Source: Artocarpus heterophyllus (lineage: Eukaryota; Streptophyta; Magnoliopsida; Rosales; Moraceae). From it: a stretch of 64,000 nucleotides of DNA. The stretch spans positions 124,001 through 188,000 of the forward strand of contig CM046341.1 in NCBI GenBank assembly GCA_025403435.1, given 5' to 3'. The notes under the pieces were generated by a model. That model was given only the letters and a program-made list of their open reading frames with translations, was not told the DNA's origin and made no database searches. Positions 33,686-47,300 of this stretch are shown piece by piece. Each line of letters opens with the position of its first letter. Position 1 is the first letter of the stretch. Made by a program: the position numbers and the translations under genes.

Positions 33686-35445
33686 ATTTATGAATTCACC
33701 CTGCTTGACCAGTCGAGCTTCTCTGACATACGATCACCGCCCACTCGATGTGTCCCTGGTAACAGGCCCGTCGAAGATCGTGTGAACGATATTTGGGGGA
33801 TCCGAGGTGTTCCCACCGTCGGTTCTCGAGCGATTCAGTGCGTCTCGGCTCGACGGGTCATTCCTTCCCGAGGTGGACCCTAGGGTTATAACCCGCTCAA
33901 CAAATTCTCGCAAATAGCCTTCTCGGACTAGCCTTTCGATTTGGTCCTTCAGTTGGATACATTCGTGAGTGCTATGCCCCACATCTTTGTGGAATTCGCA
34001 AAACCTTGATTGATCCCGCTTCACCTTGCTCTCCCGGAGCTTGGGTGGCAGAACTAACAGATTCCTACCACTTACCTGGGTGAGCACCTCGTCGATGGTC
34101 ACCACTAACGGTGTGTAGCTCTGAAATTTACCGATCGGCCCCTTTGGCTTCTCGAATTTCTTCTCCTTCTTCTACTTCTTGCTCTGCTCGGCGTTGCTAT
34201 GTTCTGGCGCTTTCTTCTGCTTTTTATCTTTCTTTGTTCCGCTTGGGCCGGCTTCTTCCTTACGGCTTTTCATGTATTCAACAGCGTCGGCATGCCTCTG
34301 GGCATAGTCGAGCATTTGAGAGAATGTGCTCAGCTGCTCGAAGGCCAGTGATCAGGTCAGTTTTTTGTCTCGGAGACCCCCTACAAAAATGTACTTGAGG
34401 GTCTCGTCTTCGACGTGCTTGACCTCGAGAGCTGCCAGGGTGAACTAGTTGATATAGTCCCTGACGTTGTTGTCTCCTTGCTTGACAGCATATAGGTATG
34501 TAATCTCTTTCCTCCGCGTTTTTGTTGTAGAAAATGTCGAAGAGAAGGCGTCGGCCAACTGCCAAAAAGAAGAAATAGATGAAGGTTCGAGCCGTCGGAA
34601 CCATTGCCGAGCAGGCCTTATCAGGGTTAGCAAAAAAACTTTGCACATCGCTGCGTCGCTAGCATTCTGTAGTAGCATGTGCCCCCGAAAGAGTTTAACA
34701 TACTCGTCAGCGTTCGCCGTCCCGTCGTAGGCCTTGATTTGCGGGACTTTGAACTTTGACAGCATAGGGGCCCGCATTATATTATCTGGGAAGGATGGAT
34801 CCTAAGCTCCTATCTCATCTAGGCCAAATCGACTATTCTAGATCTCGTCAATTTGGCGCTACAGTGACCGAAACTGGCGGCTATTAGTGTCTTCGGGCAG
34901 TTTGACCCGATAGGGTACTTTGCCCTCGGCGCGACCTACAGCCCTGGGCTGATGGTTCCGGTTTACTCTCTGACATCCGAGCCTGTCAAATACTAAGGCT
35001 TGGGAACCTTGTGGCGAGGGAGCGCGAGCTGCTTGGTGTCCAAGACGGCCTTCTTGGACCAATCTGTTATTGGCCGAGATGCTAATAGTGGATCCTCTAG
35101 ATTGCTCGGAGTCGGCTTCTTCATGGTCTGCTACCCCTCGCTCTATCTGACCTCCATCTTGGTCAACCTGGGCGGGGGTGGCAGAGTTGGTGCAGCTTGA
35201 CGCTGAGCCTGCTGTGCGAGCTGTTGCGTTAGGATCTGGACTGCATTTGTGAGCTCCCAGATCAGGTCCTGGGCGACCGGGTCTTCCGCATGCTTGGCCC
35301 TGGCCGTGCTTCCCTGACCCCTGGACCAGGACCTCGCAATCCAGAGACAGCCCCTAGGCCTACCCGTGTTCGGTTGCCTATTTCTTGCATCGCCCGACCC
35401 CTCTGGTCGGGTTGTATCGTCTCTGACGTTTCCTCTAGTCATCAT
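33686..35445 (-). pseudogene. Tat element gag, broken
   Basis: Starts MMTRGNVRDD at 35445 and aligns in pieces with the better preserved gag at 60011-61800. It includes the capsid-like segment with FRGHMLLQNASDAAMCK (34777-34445) and a C-terminal zinc finger of form C-x2-H...GH-x3-EC (FCEFHKDVGHSTHEC, near 33990-33950). Several stops and frameshifts interrupt it, including a TGA just before the protease. Gag would package element RNA into particles; this copy cannot. Confidence 0.85.
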
Positions 35446-35494
35446 CTCGGGTGTTAGAGGTAATGTGGCTGATGTTTGGGTGAAGGCGTAGGCG

Positions 35495-35511
35495 CCTTCC
35501 TTCTAGCGCCA
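35495..35511 (-). other. Primer-binding site of the Tat element
   Basis: The minus strand reads TGGCGCTAGAAGG just inside the LTR, identical in its first 13 bases to the site at 59951 in the second Tat element. I do not assign the tRNA. Confidence 0.7.
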
Positions 35512-35514
35512 AAA

Positions 35515-36151
35515 TGTTGATGCTTACCGTAATCCGGCATCGGATCAACACCGCGTGCGGCTACGCATGGTCCGACTCTCCTTCGGTTCGCCTCTGCCCG
35601 ATCGGACATACCTGCAACAAGAGGAGGGACACTTCAGAGGCAATAAAAAGGCCAGTCAATGGACAAGGGCTCTTCGATGCTCAAGGCAGGGTTTGCTCGG
35701 CAGAGGGAGGCAACTAGTTAGGTGGGAAGAAGAAGTCCTCTCTAGAATGTCATAAATGCATCCTATTTATAGGCCACCACTTGGACCGGGTGTTGGTGGG
35801 TTTTACCCACGATCCGGGTGTCACTTCAAGGTGTGTCAGGCGGTAGGTGACAAGAGTCACATCCCCCGCTGACGGATTGGATTCCATCGGACGGTGAGTT
35901 ATCTGCCGTGTGTTAGCCTATAATGGCGAGTGACAGCCTGCTGGAGAGTGAGATTAATCCAACCCGAGCTAGTGTATAGTCCAAGGTGGCAGCCTGCTTG
36001 GCATGCGGCCTTGGAGGCCCTGAGAGGCACCTCGGAAGGGCCGCACATTGCGTCGGGGGCTAATAGCATGCTTACTGGAAACTCTGCTGAGCTCATTAAC
36101 CGACCACCGAAGTTTATCTCCTCGGCGGTGGAGCCGTGCTCACCCTCAACA
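35515..36151 (-). repeat. 5' LTR of the Tat element (637 bp)
   Basis: Same termini and length as the copy at 14080-14716, with a TATAAATA box on the minus strand near 35772-35765. It is followed inward by the primer-binding site. Confidence 0.93.
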
Positions 36152-36156
36152 ATTGC
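36152..36156. repeat. Target site duplication ATTGC (right)
   Basis: Partner of 14075-14079. Confidence 0.92.
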
Positions 36157-38825
36157 AAACATTGAATCCTTACTCAACTTCTATTCTTTTTTGGTTGACG
36201 ACATTGAATTTCTAATCCTATTTTCAGTTCATTTTCGTATTCGTGAGCAAATCAAGAAAAGTTAGGGTGAAACAACCGGATTGTTTTTGGTTTCCATATT
36301 TTATTTTTTTCTCACTACATCATAAAGCTTCAATTATAGGCCACTAAAGACATAATTGCAAAGGAACTCTCATAAATGTTTTTATTTTTATCTTTTAAAT
36401 CAATTAGTGTTGAGAAATGAGCTCAAGAGAAGAATCAAAGAAACTCTTGAACTGATTCTTCCCCTATGACAGAGGACAAGCTTCTCTCTGACATGCTCAC
36501 TCTTTTCTTCTTGAAAAAGAAAGGAATTAGCCCCCCCTCAATGCAAAAGAATGAACAGTCTTGAGTCTTATACATACAATATAATAACTAGCTTCCTCTT
36601 TGTTGATGGCCATTTGGCGTGACGTTATTTGCTACAGCTGTCCTGACTCAGCAACCGTGATTAATTCCTCACAAGAACACAAGGGAAATCTTTCTTAATT
36701 ATGTGTTTTTTCATACACAATGGGATCCAAATAATTTCAATTTTGCTTTTGCCATGTGATATGTGTGATGAATAACAATGTTCTCTCAGTGTTGAAGCTA
36801 GAGATAATCATTGTGAAGGAGGAAAAGCTCAAGAAAAGATTAACCACTTGGGCTTTAGCTTTTATTTTGCAATTGTTGGGTTATGGAAGGCAAAGCCTCA
36901 ACAACATTAATTTAATGAGAATTGTCTATACTTGAGAACACCGTTGGGGCAACCCATTATACCTTGCCTTGTGCAGCACTGTACAAGGACAAATTATGTT
37001 GCCAAATAACTTTATATAATAATAATGGTTTAGAAGAAACGAAAAGACAAAGCAAAAGGAATATAATATATTAGGGGAACAGGTGGCAAAAAAACAAAAG
37101 CATACATATCAAAGATAATCATAAAAGTTTTCTCAGCGGTTATTAATTAGAGCTAGGACGGTAAATAATTAGTGTTTAGGAACAATATTAAATTAAACTC
37201 GTTCTTCGTTCCTGCTAACTGCTACAAATAAAAAGCCAGGAAGGAGACCGCTTACTTTGGCTTCACTAGTGTCGCCTTGGCTGCCTTGCTTTGTGTAAAT
37301 TGAAAAAATACCAACCCAGTTTTTTAATATCATACCACCAAATTCTCCTCATACATTTGACTGTCTACTCCTTCATTGCTTCTTTTTCTTTTTTTGCTGA
37401 AGAGAACAAACAGAATGTAAAAAAAATAAAATAAAATCAAGGCAAACTAATGAAGTTAAAATACACGAATGGTATTGGAGAAAAGAGAATCCGTGATACA
37501 CAGTACCCAACTAACCTTACAATCTTCAAATTTTGCTGCCATCATTGCTTGCGTTGCGACTCCATATATATATATATATATATATAAACACCCACACATA
37601 AAACACAATAGTACAATATCTCTCCCTATCATGTCCCACAACTGCATTGTTTTTGTAATCGTTCTTTGTCTCGTATGCACTCCACACTTCTGCCATAGAT
37701 AGTTTAGGATTTCTGCACACATATATATATATATATAAATATAGAAAAAAAATTAAGTTTTTACTAGTAGCTAAAGAATAAGTAGAAGTGCAGTGTTAGC
37801 AAAGCGGTTAAAATGGATGGTTTTGCATCTTTTGAGAAGCAGATTCTGGTGGGGGGGAATCATATAGATGCCCATAGCCAAAGGTATTTTGATCACCAAA
37901 GATAGCTGACAAAAAAGAAGACACTCAAAAGAACGCCAACGAAATAAGATGTAGACATTTGGCAGTTTGAGAAACATATAATCCACTACATGACAACTAA
38001 ACTGACGAGTGACGAGGTGGTAGTTTTGAGCTCTCTCTTGTTTATCTTCCAAATACTGAGCTTTCACATTTCTCTACTTCATACAAAGTGATGCTGGAAA
38101 ACTAATTAGTTCTGAAGAACAGATTAAAAAAAAAAAAAAGAGAGAGAGACCTCTAATATCCTAGTATATATAGTATTCAAGCAAAAGCGTTGTTGAAGGG
38201 AAAACTAATTAGTTCTGAAGAAGAGATAAAAAAAAAAAAAGACGGTGAAAACCTCGAGTTTAAATGTTCTCTTCTGGTACGTCAAAGCTGTGTTTTCTTT
38301 TTCCACTATTGGGATTCTTATTAGCTGGAAACTTTTACGTTTCATATCAGTTTCTTGTTTTTCCTGCTTTTGAGGTTGTAAAGTTTATATTCTCATACTT
38401 CTTTTATTTTGAGTGCCTGTACGGAGAAAACAATGTGCATGATGAAACTTTTTGTTTATTTGTTTTGCATTTTTTTGATTCTTTTGAACCATATGGTGCA
38501 TCTTTTTTGTAACAATTTATACCTTCCCATGACAAGATAAAATGCATATCAGTTGCACTTTTGGGTCTCTCTCTCTCTATACCATTCTCTGTGCTACATT
38601 CATGCCGGCTTGTCTCAGAGTTCTTCTAAATCTTATATATACATATTAGCTGCTGTAGTTTTCATATTTGAATTATTTTGTGTCATTCAGCTTCTTCTCA
38701 ACAATAAATGTATGGTTTTCCTGCTTGCTGTTTTTCCCAGTTTTTGTTGCAACTCTTTTTAGTCTTGATTCTAACTTTTTGTAATGAGTTGCTATGTTTC
38801 TCATGTAGCTTTGATCCATTAAAAC
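36157..38825. other. Intergenic region upstream of the ABCB gene
   Basis: AT-rich. It holds TA repeats at 37563-37586 and 37719-37737 and a direct duplication: GGAAAACTAATTAGTTCTGAAG occurs near 38096 and, almost unchanged, near 38199, each followed by an A-tract. The last several hundred bases before 38826 are T-rich with a CT run at 38565-38578, likely promoter and leader. No other coding region was recognised. Confidence 0.5.
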
Positions 38826-41800
38826 ATGGCTGAGGAAAACTTCTTGGATGGAGACATCAAGACAGACGATGCAGCTTCATCGAGCTGCCACGTGGTGGTA
38901 CCGGAAGATGAAAAAAAGACTGACAAGGAAGAAGATGCGAATAAGGGGAAGGAAGATATCAGCACAAGTAGTACAGTGCCATTTCACAAGCTCTTCTCCT
39001 TCGCTGACTCCATGGATTACCTGCTAATGACTGTTGGCACGGTCAGCGCTGTTGGAAATGGGATCAGTCTTCCGCTTATGACGGTTATCTACGGAACTCT
39101 GATTGATTCATTTGGAGAATCTGTGAACACCAAAGAAGTTCTTCCTAAAGTTTCCAAGGTATTTTTTTTTTCCACAACGGTTTATTATTAAAGCTTGATT
39201 CCAGTATCAACATGAAAGGGAAAAGGAAAGCAAAAGAAAAGAAATCAACTTGCAAAAAATAGGACGTACAACAGCACTCTGTTTGCAATCTTTAACAGTC
39301 TTCAATTAATTGGTATACTCAGACCACAATACTTCTGATCAAACAATGAATATGTATTTGAAAAGTAATGAGTTGATCAATTTGTATCATATCAGGTGTG
39401 TCTAAATTTCGTGTACTTGGCTCTGGGTTCCGCTGCTGCTGCGCTTTTGCGTAAGTACATCTAACCCTCCCCCAGTTTGGACAAATTTATAAAAATCCAG
39501 TGGAAAAGGTAGAAATTTATTGAATGGATGTTTGTATAGTTAAGCACTAATTGGCTAATGAGAAAAAAAAAAAATCCAATATATTTGGTATATGGCAGAG
39601 GTGGCTTGCTGGATGGTGACAGGGGAAAGACAGTCAGCAAGAATAAGAAGTCTATACTTGAAAACAATATTGAGGCAAGACATTGGCTTCTTTGATATGG
39701 AGACCAACACTGGAGAAGTCATTGGGAGAATGTCTGGAGATACTGTCCTTATTCAAGATGCTATGGGTGAGAAGGTATCTTATTCCAACCCAAAAAAAAG
39801 GTCTTCCTAATTATGATAAAAATGAAGCTAAGATGTCTGGTGCTAACTGCTGCTTTCTTTAATTTTGGAATTTCAGGTAGGAAAGTTCATTCAATTAGTT
39901 GCAACATTCTTCGGAGGCTTCATCGTAGCATTAATCAAGGGATGGCTTCTCACCCTTGTCATGCTGTCCACAATTCCAGCTCTTATTATCTCTGGTGCAG
40001 TCATGAGCATTACCATAGGAAAGCTCTCAACCCGTGGACAAACCGCCTATTCGCTAGCTGCAGTTGTGGTGGAGCAAACAATAGGTTCAATCAGAACCGT
40101 ATGTGCACTTAGCTTTTCCGCTTTTCTTTTTTGAATTATGCTAGCAGTCTCAACTGTTTTCTTAACTTTTTAATATTAACTAACATGATGACAAGAATTT
40201 TGTCACATCAATTAGCAATAAAAAGTTGGCACTTACCATTTGAACAGAGGACAAATCATTTATTTTGTAAGTTAGTATTAGAAAGTTGGGAATTTTTATG
40301 GTGGGAACTGTACTTTTGCTCTATCAGTAGGAGCTGTTGTTTTAGTATTTGATTAAATTTTCAACGTTTGACTTATGATTAGGAGCAACTGTGTATGGCA
40401 CACTGTAAATTATTATCCTAGACACCCACATATAGACCGTTAAAAAATCAATCCTACGCCTAAAACATCAGTTATTACAGGTCGTACAAGTTCCCTAAAA
40501 AGTTGGGATAAAAGAGTTGAGACCCGTAGCATAGCTCTTGTTTTTTTGGATGTAAGTAATAAAGAAGAGGTTGACTACGTGCTCAGGTTGCTTCCTTCAC
40601 AGGGGAGAAGCTAGCAATAGACAAGTACAACAAGTCATTGGCAAAAGCTTACAAGTCTGGGGTGCAAGAGGGCTTGGCTAGTGGGTTAGGAATGGGTGTT
40701 GTTCTGTTAATTGTGTTCAGCACTTATGGTTTGGCTGCTTGGGTTGGTGGAAAAATGATAATTAAGAAAGGCTATACTGGAGGTGACGTCATTAATATCA
40801 TTTTTGCGGTGCTCACTGGTTCCATGTAAGTTTACTCCAATTTTGCTTCCATAGACCACACTATTGAAAATGGAAATTATTTTCATTTTCACTATTTTTT
40901 CAGGTCACTTGGGCAGGCATCTCCATGTATGACAGCATTTGCCGCCGGGCAAGCAGCAGCCTTTAAGATGTTCGAGGCAATGAACCGGAAGCCACAAATA
41001 GATGCTTATGACCGCAGTGGGAGGATATTAGAGGATATTAATGGTGACATAGAACTGAGGGATATCTGTTTTAGTTACCCTGCAAGGCCAGATGAACAAA
41101 TATTCAGTGGCTTTTCTCTTTTGATACCGAGTGGTACGAATGCTGCTTTGGTTGGACAGAGTGGAAGCGGCAAATCCACAGTGATCAGCTTGATTGAGAG
41201 ATTCTATGATCCTCAATCAGGTGAAGTCCTGATCGATGGAATTAATCTGAAAGAGTTCCAGCTAAAATGGATAAGACAGAAAATAGGACTTGTGAGCCAG
41301 GAACCAGTGCTTTTTACATCAAGCATTAAAGATAATATTGGCTATGGCAAGGATGGTGCAACTGTTGAAGAGATACGAGCAGCTGCTGAGCTTGCCAATG
41401 CTGCTAAATTTATAGATAAACTTCCTCAGGTTAGTGCCAGTTTGGTATCGTCGTGTTCTCAAAAACAAGTTTCAAAATCATATATTTTATTAGCAAACAG
41501 AATGTTTGTAGAATATGAACACTTTGGTGGCTGTGTGACATGACTAGGGAATGGACACGATGGTTGGTGAGCATGGAACTCAGCTCTCTGGGGGACAAAA
41601 GCAGAGAGTAGCAATAGCTAGAGCAATTCTGAAAGATCCAAAAATTCTACTTCTGGATGAAGCCACAAGTGCTCTTGATGCTGAATCCGAGAGGATTGTG
41701 CAGGAGGCTCTTGACAGAATCATGGCCAACCGAACTACAATTGTTGTAGCTCATCGCCTCAGCACAATAAGGAATGCCGATACAATTGCTGTTATACACA

Positions 41801-44322
41801 GAGGAAAAGTTGTTGAAAAAGGTAACTTTTTTATATGGAATTGAAACAATTTTTTATCTTTGAAAAAAGAGAATAACATATGTGACACTTGAGTGCTTTT
41901 TCATAAATGCTTCTTTTGGTACCTGTTCTTTTACAACTGAGCAGGTCCACATTCAGAGCTAATTAAGGATCCTGAAGGAGCATATAGCCAACTGATACGG
42001 TTACAACAAATTCACGAAGCATCAGAACAATTAGGTGCTGCAAATGATCAAGACAGACCAGAACTGATAGTCAACTCTGGCAGGCATTCTAGTCAAAGAT
42101 TTTCTTCAAGGCGTTCCATAAGCCGAGGATCATCTGGAAGTGGCAATAGTAGTCGTCATTCGTTTTCTGTCCCATTTGGCATCCCCACCACCATCAACAC
42201 TGCCCTTGAAACAGTGCCGATGGAAGCCAATACTCTTGTGGCTCCAACACCACCACCGCAAGCACCTCAAGAAGTCTCACTTCGTCGCCTCGCACTTCTC
42301 AACAAATCCGAGACCCCAGTGCTACTTCTTGGCACTATAGCTGCAGCCGTAAATGGTGTGGTATTGCCTGTTTTCGGTTTACTTCTCTCTAGAATAATCA
42401 AAACCTACTTTGAGCCGGCACATGAGCTAAGAAAAGATTCTGAGTTTTGGGCATTAGTATTTGTGGGTCTTGGCGTGGTGTGTTTTTTGACTAACCCATT
42501 AAGGGCATATTTGTTTTCTGTAGCGGGGTGTAAGTTAATTAAGCGAATTCGGTCAATGTGTTTTGAAAAAGTGGTTTACATGGAAGTAAGTTGGTTTGAC
42601 GAAGGAGAGCACTCGAGTGGTGCAATTGGCGCAAGGCTTTCAGCCGATGCAGCCTCAGTTCGAGGCCTAGTTGGAGATGCTCTTGGATTGCTAGTTCAAA
42701 ATGTTGCGACCGCAGTTGCTGGCTTGATTATTGCTTTCGAGGCAAACTGGCAAATGGCTCTTATAGTTCTTTGTCTGCTACCTCTAATAGGAGTAAATGG
42801 ATATGTTCAAATGAAGTTCATGAAAGGATTCAGCGCTGACGCAAAGGTTTGTTACTTCATTTTGAAGAAACCTTAAAACTAGTTTATAACAAAAAGTATC
42901 TCAACAGATTTTAATTTATCTGGCAGAAAATGTACGAGGAGGCAAGTAAGATAGCAAATGACGCAGTAGGGAGTATGAGAACAGTTGCTTCATATTGTGC
43001 GGAAGAGAAGGTGATGGAATTGTATCATAAGAAATGTGAAGGCCCGATAAAAGCAGGGATCAGGCAAGGACTAGTTAGCGGCATAAGTTTTGGAATGTCA
43101 TTGTTCATGCTTTTTAGTATGTATGCAAGCAGCTTCTACGCTGGAGCCCGACTTGTGGCGGATGGCAAGACAAGCTTCTCCGATGTTTTTCGGGTAATAT
43201 ATACCATTTTGCATCGTTAATCTTTTACTTTGAATTGTCATGAATAACGTGGTTTTGGGGCAGGTGTTCTTTGCGCTGAACATGGCAGCCATTGGAGTGT
43301 CACAGTCAGGGTCATTGAGTCCAGATATAACCAAGACAAAGAGTGCAGCTGCTTCTGTATTTGCAATACTTGACAGGAAATCAAAGATAGACTCAAGTGA
43401 TGACAAAGGGACTGTGTTAGAGAGAGTGAAAGGAGAGATCGAATTTCTTCATGTGAGTTTCAGGTATCCAACAAGACCAGATGTCCAAATATTTCAAGAT
43501 CTTTGCTTGGCTATACACTCTGGCAAGGTAAAACCTTCTCTTCTTTCTTTCTTTTTTTTCATAGATAACCCTTTTTCCAGTAACTAATAGTGACTACATG
43601 CACATTTAATTGTCATGACACACAACAATTGAATTAAACAATGACATGCACATGAATATGAATGTGTATATCAGACAGTTGCTCTCGTAGGAGAAAGTGG
43701 GAGTGGGAAATCAACAGTGATCTCACTGCTGCAGAGGTTTTACGACCCTGATTCAGGCCAAATCACACTCGACGGAATAGACATCCAAAACCTACAACTC
43801 AAGTGGTTGAGACAACAGATGGGACTTGTTAGCCAAGAGCCTGTTCTCTTCAACGACACTATCCGCGCCAACATTGCTTATGGCAAGCAAGGCAACGCCA
43901 CTGAGTCTGAAATTCTCTCTGCAGCACAACTGGCCAATGCCCACAACTTCATTAGCAGTCTACAACAGGGCTACGACACCATGGTAGGAGAGCGCGGAAT
44001 ACAATTGTCCGGAGGGCAGAAGCAGAGGGTGGCAATTGCAAGAGCCATTGTCAAGGCACCAAAAATACTACTCCTAGATGAAGCCACCAGCGCTCTTGAC
44101 GCCGAATCGGAACGCGTGGTTCAAGATGCGCTCGACCGGGTTATGGAGGACCGGACCACGCTCGTGGTGGCCCACCGCCTGTCCACCATCAAGGCCGCGG
44201 ATTTAATTGTTGTGGTGAAAAATGGAGTTATTGCGGAGAAGGGAAAGCATGAAGCTTTGATGGCCATCAACGATGGAATCTATGCTTCTTTGGTAGCTTT
44301 GCATGCTACCACTTCTTCTTAG
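38826..44322 (+). CDS. ABC transporter B family (full-size MDR/P-glycoprotein type)
   Basis: Eleven exons: 38826-39158, 39396-39450, 39599-39774, 39877-40098, 40587-40825, 40904-41429, 41548-41821, 41945-42846, 42927-43193, 43264-43527 and 43675-44322. All join in frame with GT-AG ends to 1301 aa, the usual size. The layout is TMD1-NBD1-linker-TMD2-NBD2. NBD1 has Walker [10 protein letters not shown] (about 426), signature LSGGQKQR (about 528) and Walker [12 protein letters not shown]2 has GESGSGKST (about 1092), LSGGQKQR (about 1196) and ILLLDEAT. The linker is Ser-rich ([19 protein letters not shown]). ATP hydrolysis at paired sites drives export through twelve membrane helices, usually at the plasma membrane. 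Linker and NBD sequences resemble the Arabidopsis ABCB4/11/21 clade, some members of which move auxin; substrate here is not determined by sequence. All ATPase motifs are intact and the start follows a T-rich leader. No sign of damage. Confidence 0.95.
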
Positions 44323-47300
44323 TTTCTTTTTGTATTACCTTACACCTTTGGTGTCTTCTGTTTTTCTTTCATATGCAATGCAACTTTATGAAGAGGAATG
44401 AATTCGTGAAATGTTTTTCCTTTATTATTCTTTTTATATTGGGAGTGCTTTTGATGCAGCATTGAAATTAAAAAAAGAGATTATACAGAGAGAAAAGAGA
44501 AGAGGAAAAGAACTAAGAAATTGGAACGAGAACAAGATTAGCAAGGAAAGTTTTCTGAATAAGTCTCATTACTGTGTGTTCATCAATCATGAAAGTTCTG
44601 CATTGGAATGATGGTCTCTATGCTCATTTTTGAAGAAGAAAAATCGCAAGAATGAGAAACTAATACAAATAGGAAAGTAAATTAACAGACAGTAGAAACT
44701 AACCACACCTGTTGAGAAACTAAAACCATTTTTGACTTTTACATATCGGTAGGGTAAAACAACGTGCCGTACAGTAGAGTTTTATTTGTGATTATGATAT
44801 CTATTCTGTATCTGTAAACTGCTGCCAGTACAATTAAAGGACATGTGTTAGACATCTGAAGTACCCCCTTCAACAACTTCCTTTGACCTTTCACAAAACA
44901 ACAAAAAAAGGATTGTAAATTGCACCAAATCTTCATAAAAGGACAAATCTAAATTTCTTGTTTTTGAAGCTCATATCATAAAGAGCATAGACAACCTCCT
45001 AGCCGTATCTTGTTAATCTTTTTTTTTTTAATTTAATAATGGAAGAGTAGTTGTGGACTATGTTCTGGTGATGAAGGCTGCCTTTGTTCATCATGGAACC
45101 ATCAGCTGATTCTTAATCTGACCCACCACCTGTTGCCACTTTAATTTTCTATTTTTTTTTAGCTTAATTGGAAAACGAAAAAGGAAAGAGAAATCAAAAT
45201 GATTTAAGACTAGAGTCCCAACCCCACCACGTCTTAACTAGTTTTAAGGATCTCAACAAGAGATTTCCCGCTTGTTGTTGTTGGAAGAACTGAGTATAAT
45301 TTACTCCTTAGATCGTCATATTTCAATAATCTTATTTTGGGTAATGCTAAAGTTCAAAGTAACCTTCTGATAGTCCAATATTTCAAGCAAACTTAATATA
45401 TGATACATTAAACTGTCTACTAGCAATAGTGTCACTGTGAAAAATATGGTAAACAAATATATCACGGACCATAATTATACAATCTGACTTCAAAAGAAAG
45501 CAGGTTAACAGAAGACTGACAAGTTAAAAAATTGATAAAAACTAGAAGGAAAAAAAATAATTAAAAAAAAAAGGTGCTTTATTACTTCAATACGTTTTTT
45601 CCTCATCCAATGCACTTGCTTTGTGCAGTTTAAGAAAGTAGGGCCTAAAACTTGATAATGTGGAGAAAGAACTTCATAAAGTAGTGAACAAGTTTCATGA
45701 GATTATATAAAAAGGAGGGTTGTTTTCTCAAGCGTTAAGCAACAATTAATTGCTATAGGAGCCAACCAAAGGAAGAATAAAGAAGACACGTGTGTCAATG
45801 CCCGTGAAAATTTGATCAACTTTATCAAAACAATAAATAAATAAATTGTCATTAATTATATGAAGGGAGGCATCTCTCTCTCTCTCTCTCTCCCCCCCTG
45901 TATAACACCAAATGACACGTTTTATGATGTGAATTTATAACTGACCAACAGAGACTAAAAAAAATGTAATTTGCATGTACTAACTAAGCTCTCAGTTTTC
46001 CTTCAAAGTAGTTGATTGGTCGTGCAGACGCCTTGCATCAAAGTAGAAGAAGGGAAAAAGCCTTATCTTCTCCCCATTCAATCTCTCACCTCCATGCTTG
46101 CTTTGTGAGTAATCAAGTCTTCAAGATCAAAAAGATTTGGCTACTCTACGTTTTAGAAAGCTCTGAAAAGGCCCACGAAGAAGAGCAAGTTAGCACAGTA
46201 TTGGTGAGTTCATATAGTAATCTTAATTAGTTGTCTATCTTTCATGCATATATACGTACACACGTACTATAAAACTCATGTCTGATTCTGCTTTGCTGTC
46301 AGTTCCTACATCCTAGTTACACTAGTTAACAATAGGAGTTTTAAGACATAGCTCTTTCATTTTTTGCAAATTGATGAGGGAAATAGATAAATATTCCCTT
46401 TGTTTCCCCAGTTTCTTCTCTGTTTTCCCCTGTTTAGCCCTGGATTCCTCTGTTTTTCCTGTTATCCCCTGCTTTTTGTTTACTTGTATTAGCCCTACTT
46501 GACAAACAAGGTGGTCTTGTCCCCAATGAGTCAAACATGTGAGTCCATTAAAAGAATTTGGGAAAGTTCTTCATACAGGCATGACGTGGCACCAAAAGCT
46601 TTCCTTCATATAATGTTGTTGTTGTTTTTGATTGACCCACCCCTGAGCATTTACTGTTTACACACACATAAACTGGATAAGAAGCCTTGCTTTGCTTTGC
46701 TTGGCCATGTTCATAACCACCACTTGCCGTGTTTCACTCCACACACTCATGACTCATGACTCATTCCATGTCTATGTGACAAGTTTTTCACACTAATGTT
46801 CATTCATTTTCTTTGACTCTGTGAGGCTGGCAAAGATACCTAATTTTATTGGGTCGTTTGTAACCTCAGTTATTGAGGTTTTAAGTTTAAAAGTTATAGC
46901 ATATGAAAGCTTTATATTATAATAATTTTTTTACTTTTTATTATAGTTACCAAGAGCTTTACACCATTTATAATTATAATCGGTTGCAACTAAATTCAAA
47001 ACACCCCATATAATTTCAATGGCAATATGCTTAACATTTTTCCTATTTGAAAGTTCCAAGTGCACTTGCAACAAGATTTCAGAGGAAAAAAAATAAAAAG
47101 GAAAAAAGAAGAGAGAGAGAGAGAGAGAGAGAGGATCCGGCAATGACAGAAAAACACTTTGATGCTTTAATTTATTTTGAGTGCGTTTAAGGTATGGTAT
47201 GGTGGAGCTTTGCTTTTTGGGTCTTTTTATGCATTGCATATGCTCAGCATATTATATTATATCTCATTTTCATCTACCATATATTTCACATATAATTTCT

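Larger units (their letters stand above)
14080..36151 (-). mobile_element. Complete but dead Ty3/gypsy Tat-lineage element with nested insertions
   Basis: Two direct 637-bp LTRs (14080-14716 and 35515-36151) are flanked by the identical 5-bp duplication ATTGC (14075-14079 and 36152-36156), which proves one insertion event. Internal order on the minus strand is primer site, gag, protease, reverse transcriptase, RNase H, a second RNase H and integrase, then a tandem array, an antisense ORF, polypurine tract and LTR. The double RNase H, NGSS-type protease and antisense ORF point to the Tat group. Of 22,072 bp, about 10.6 kb is later nested insertion; the core is about 11.5 kb. The LTRs differ at roughly 65 of 637 sites by eye (about 10%), mostly transitions. 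Confidence 0.92.

Noticed and set aside
37796..37865. tRNA-like stretch with an A-box-like TAGCAAAGCGG
   Set aside because: The B box is poor and stems do not pair; no SINE body or poly-A end could be recognised.
46012..46230. Short plus-strand frame between ABCB and the IPGA1-like gene
   Set aside because: No domain, no supporting splice structure, composition like surrounding intergenic DNA.
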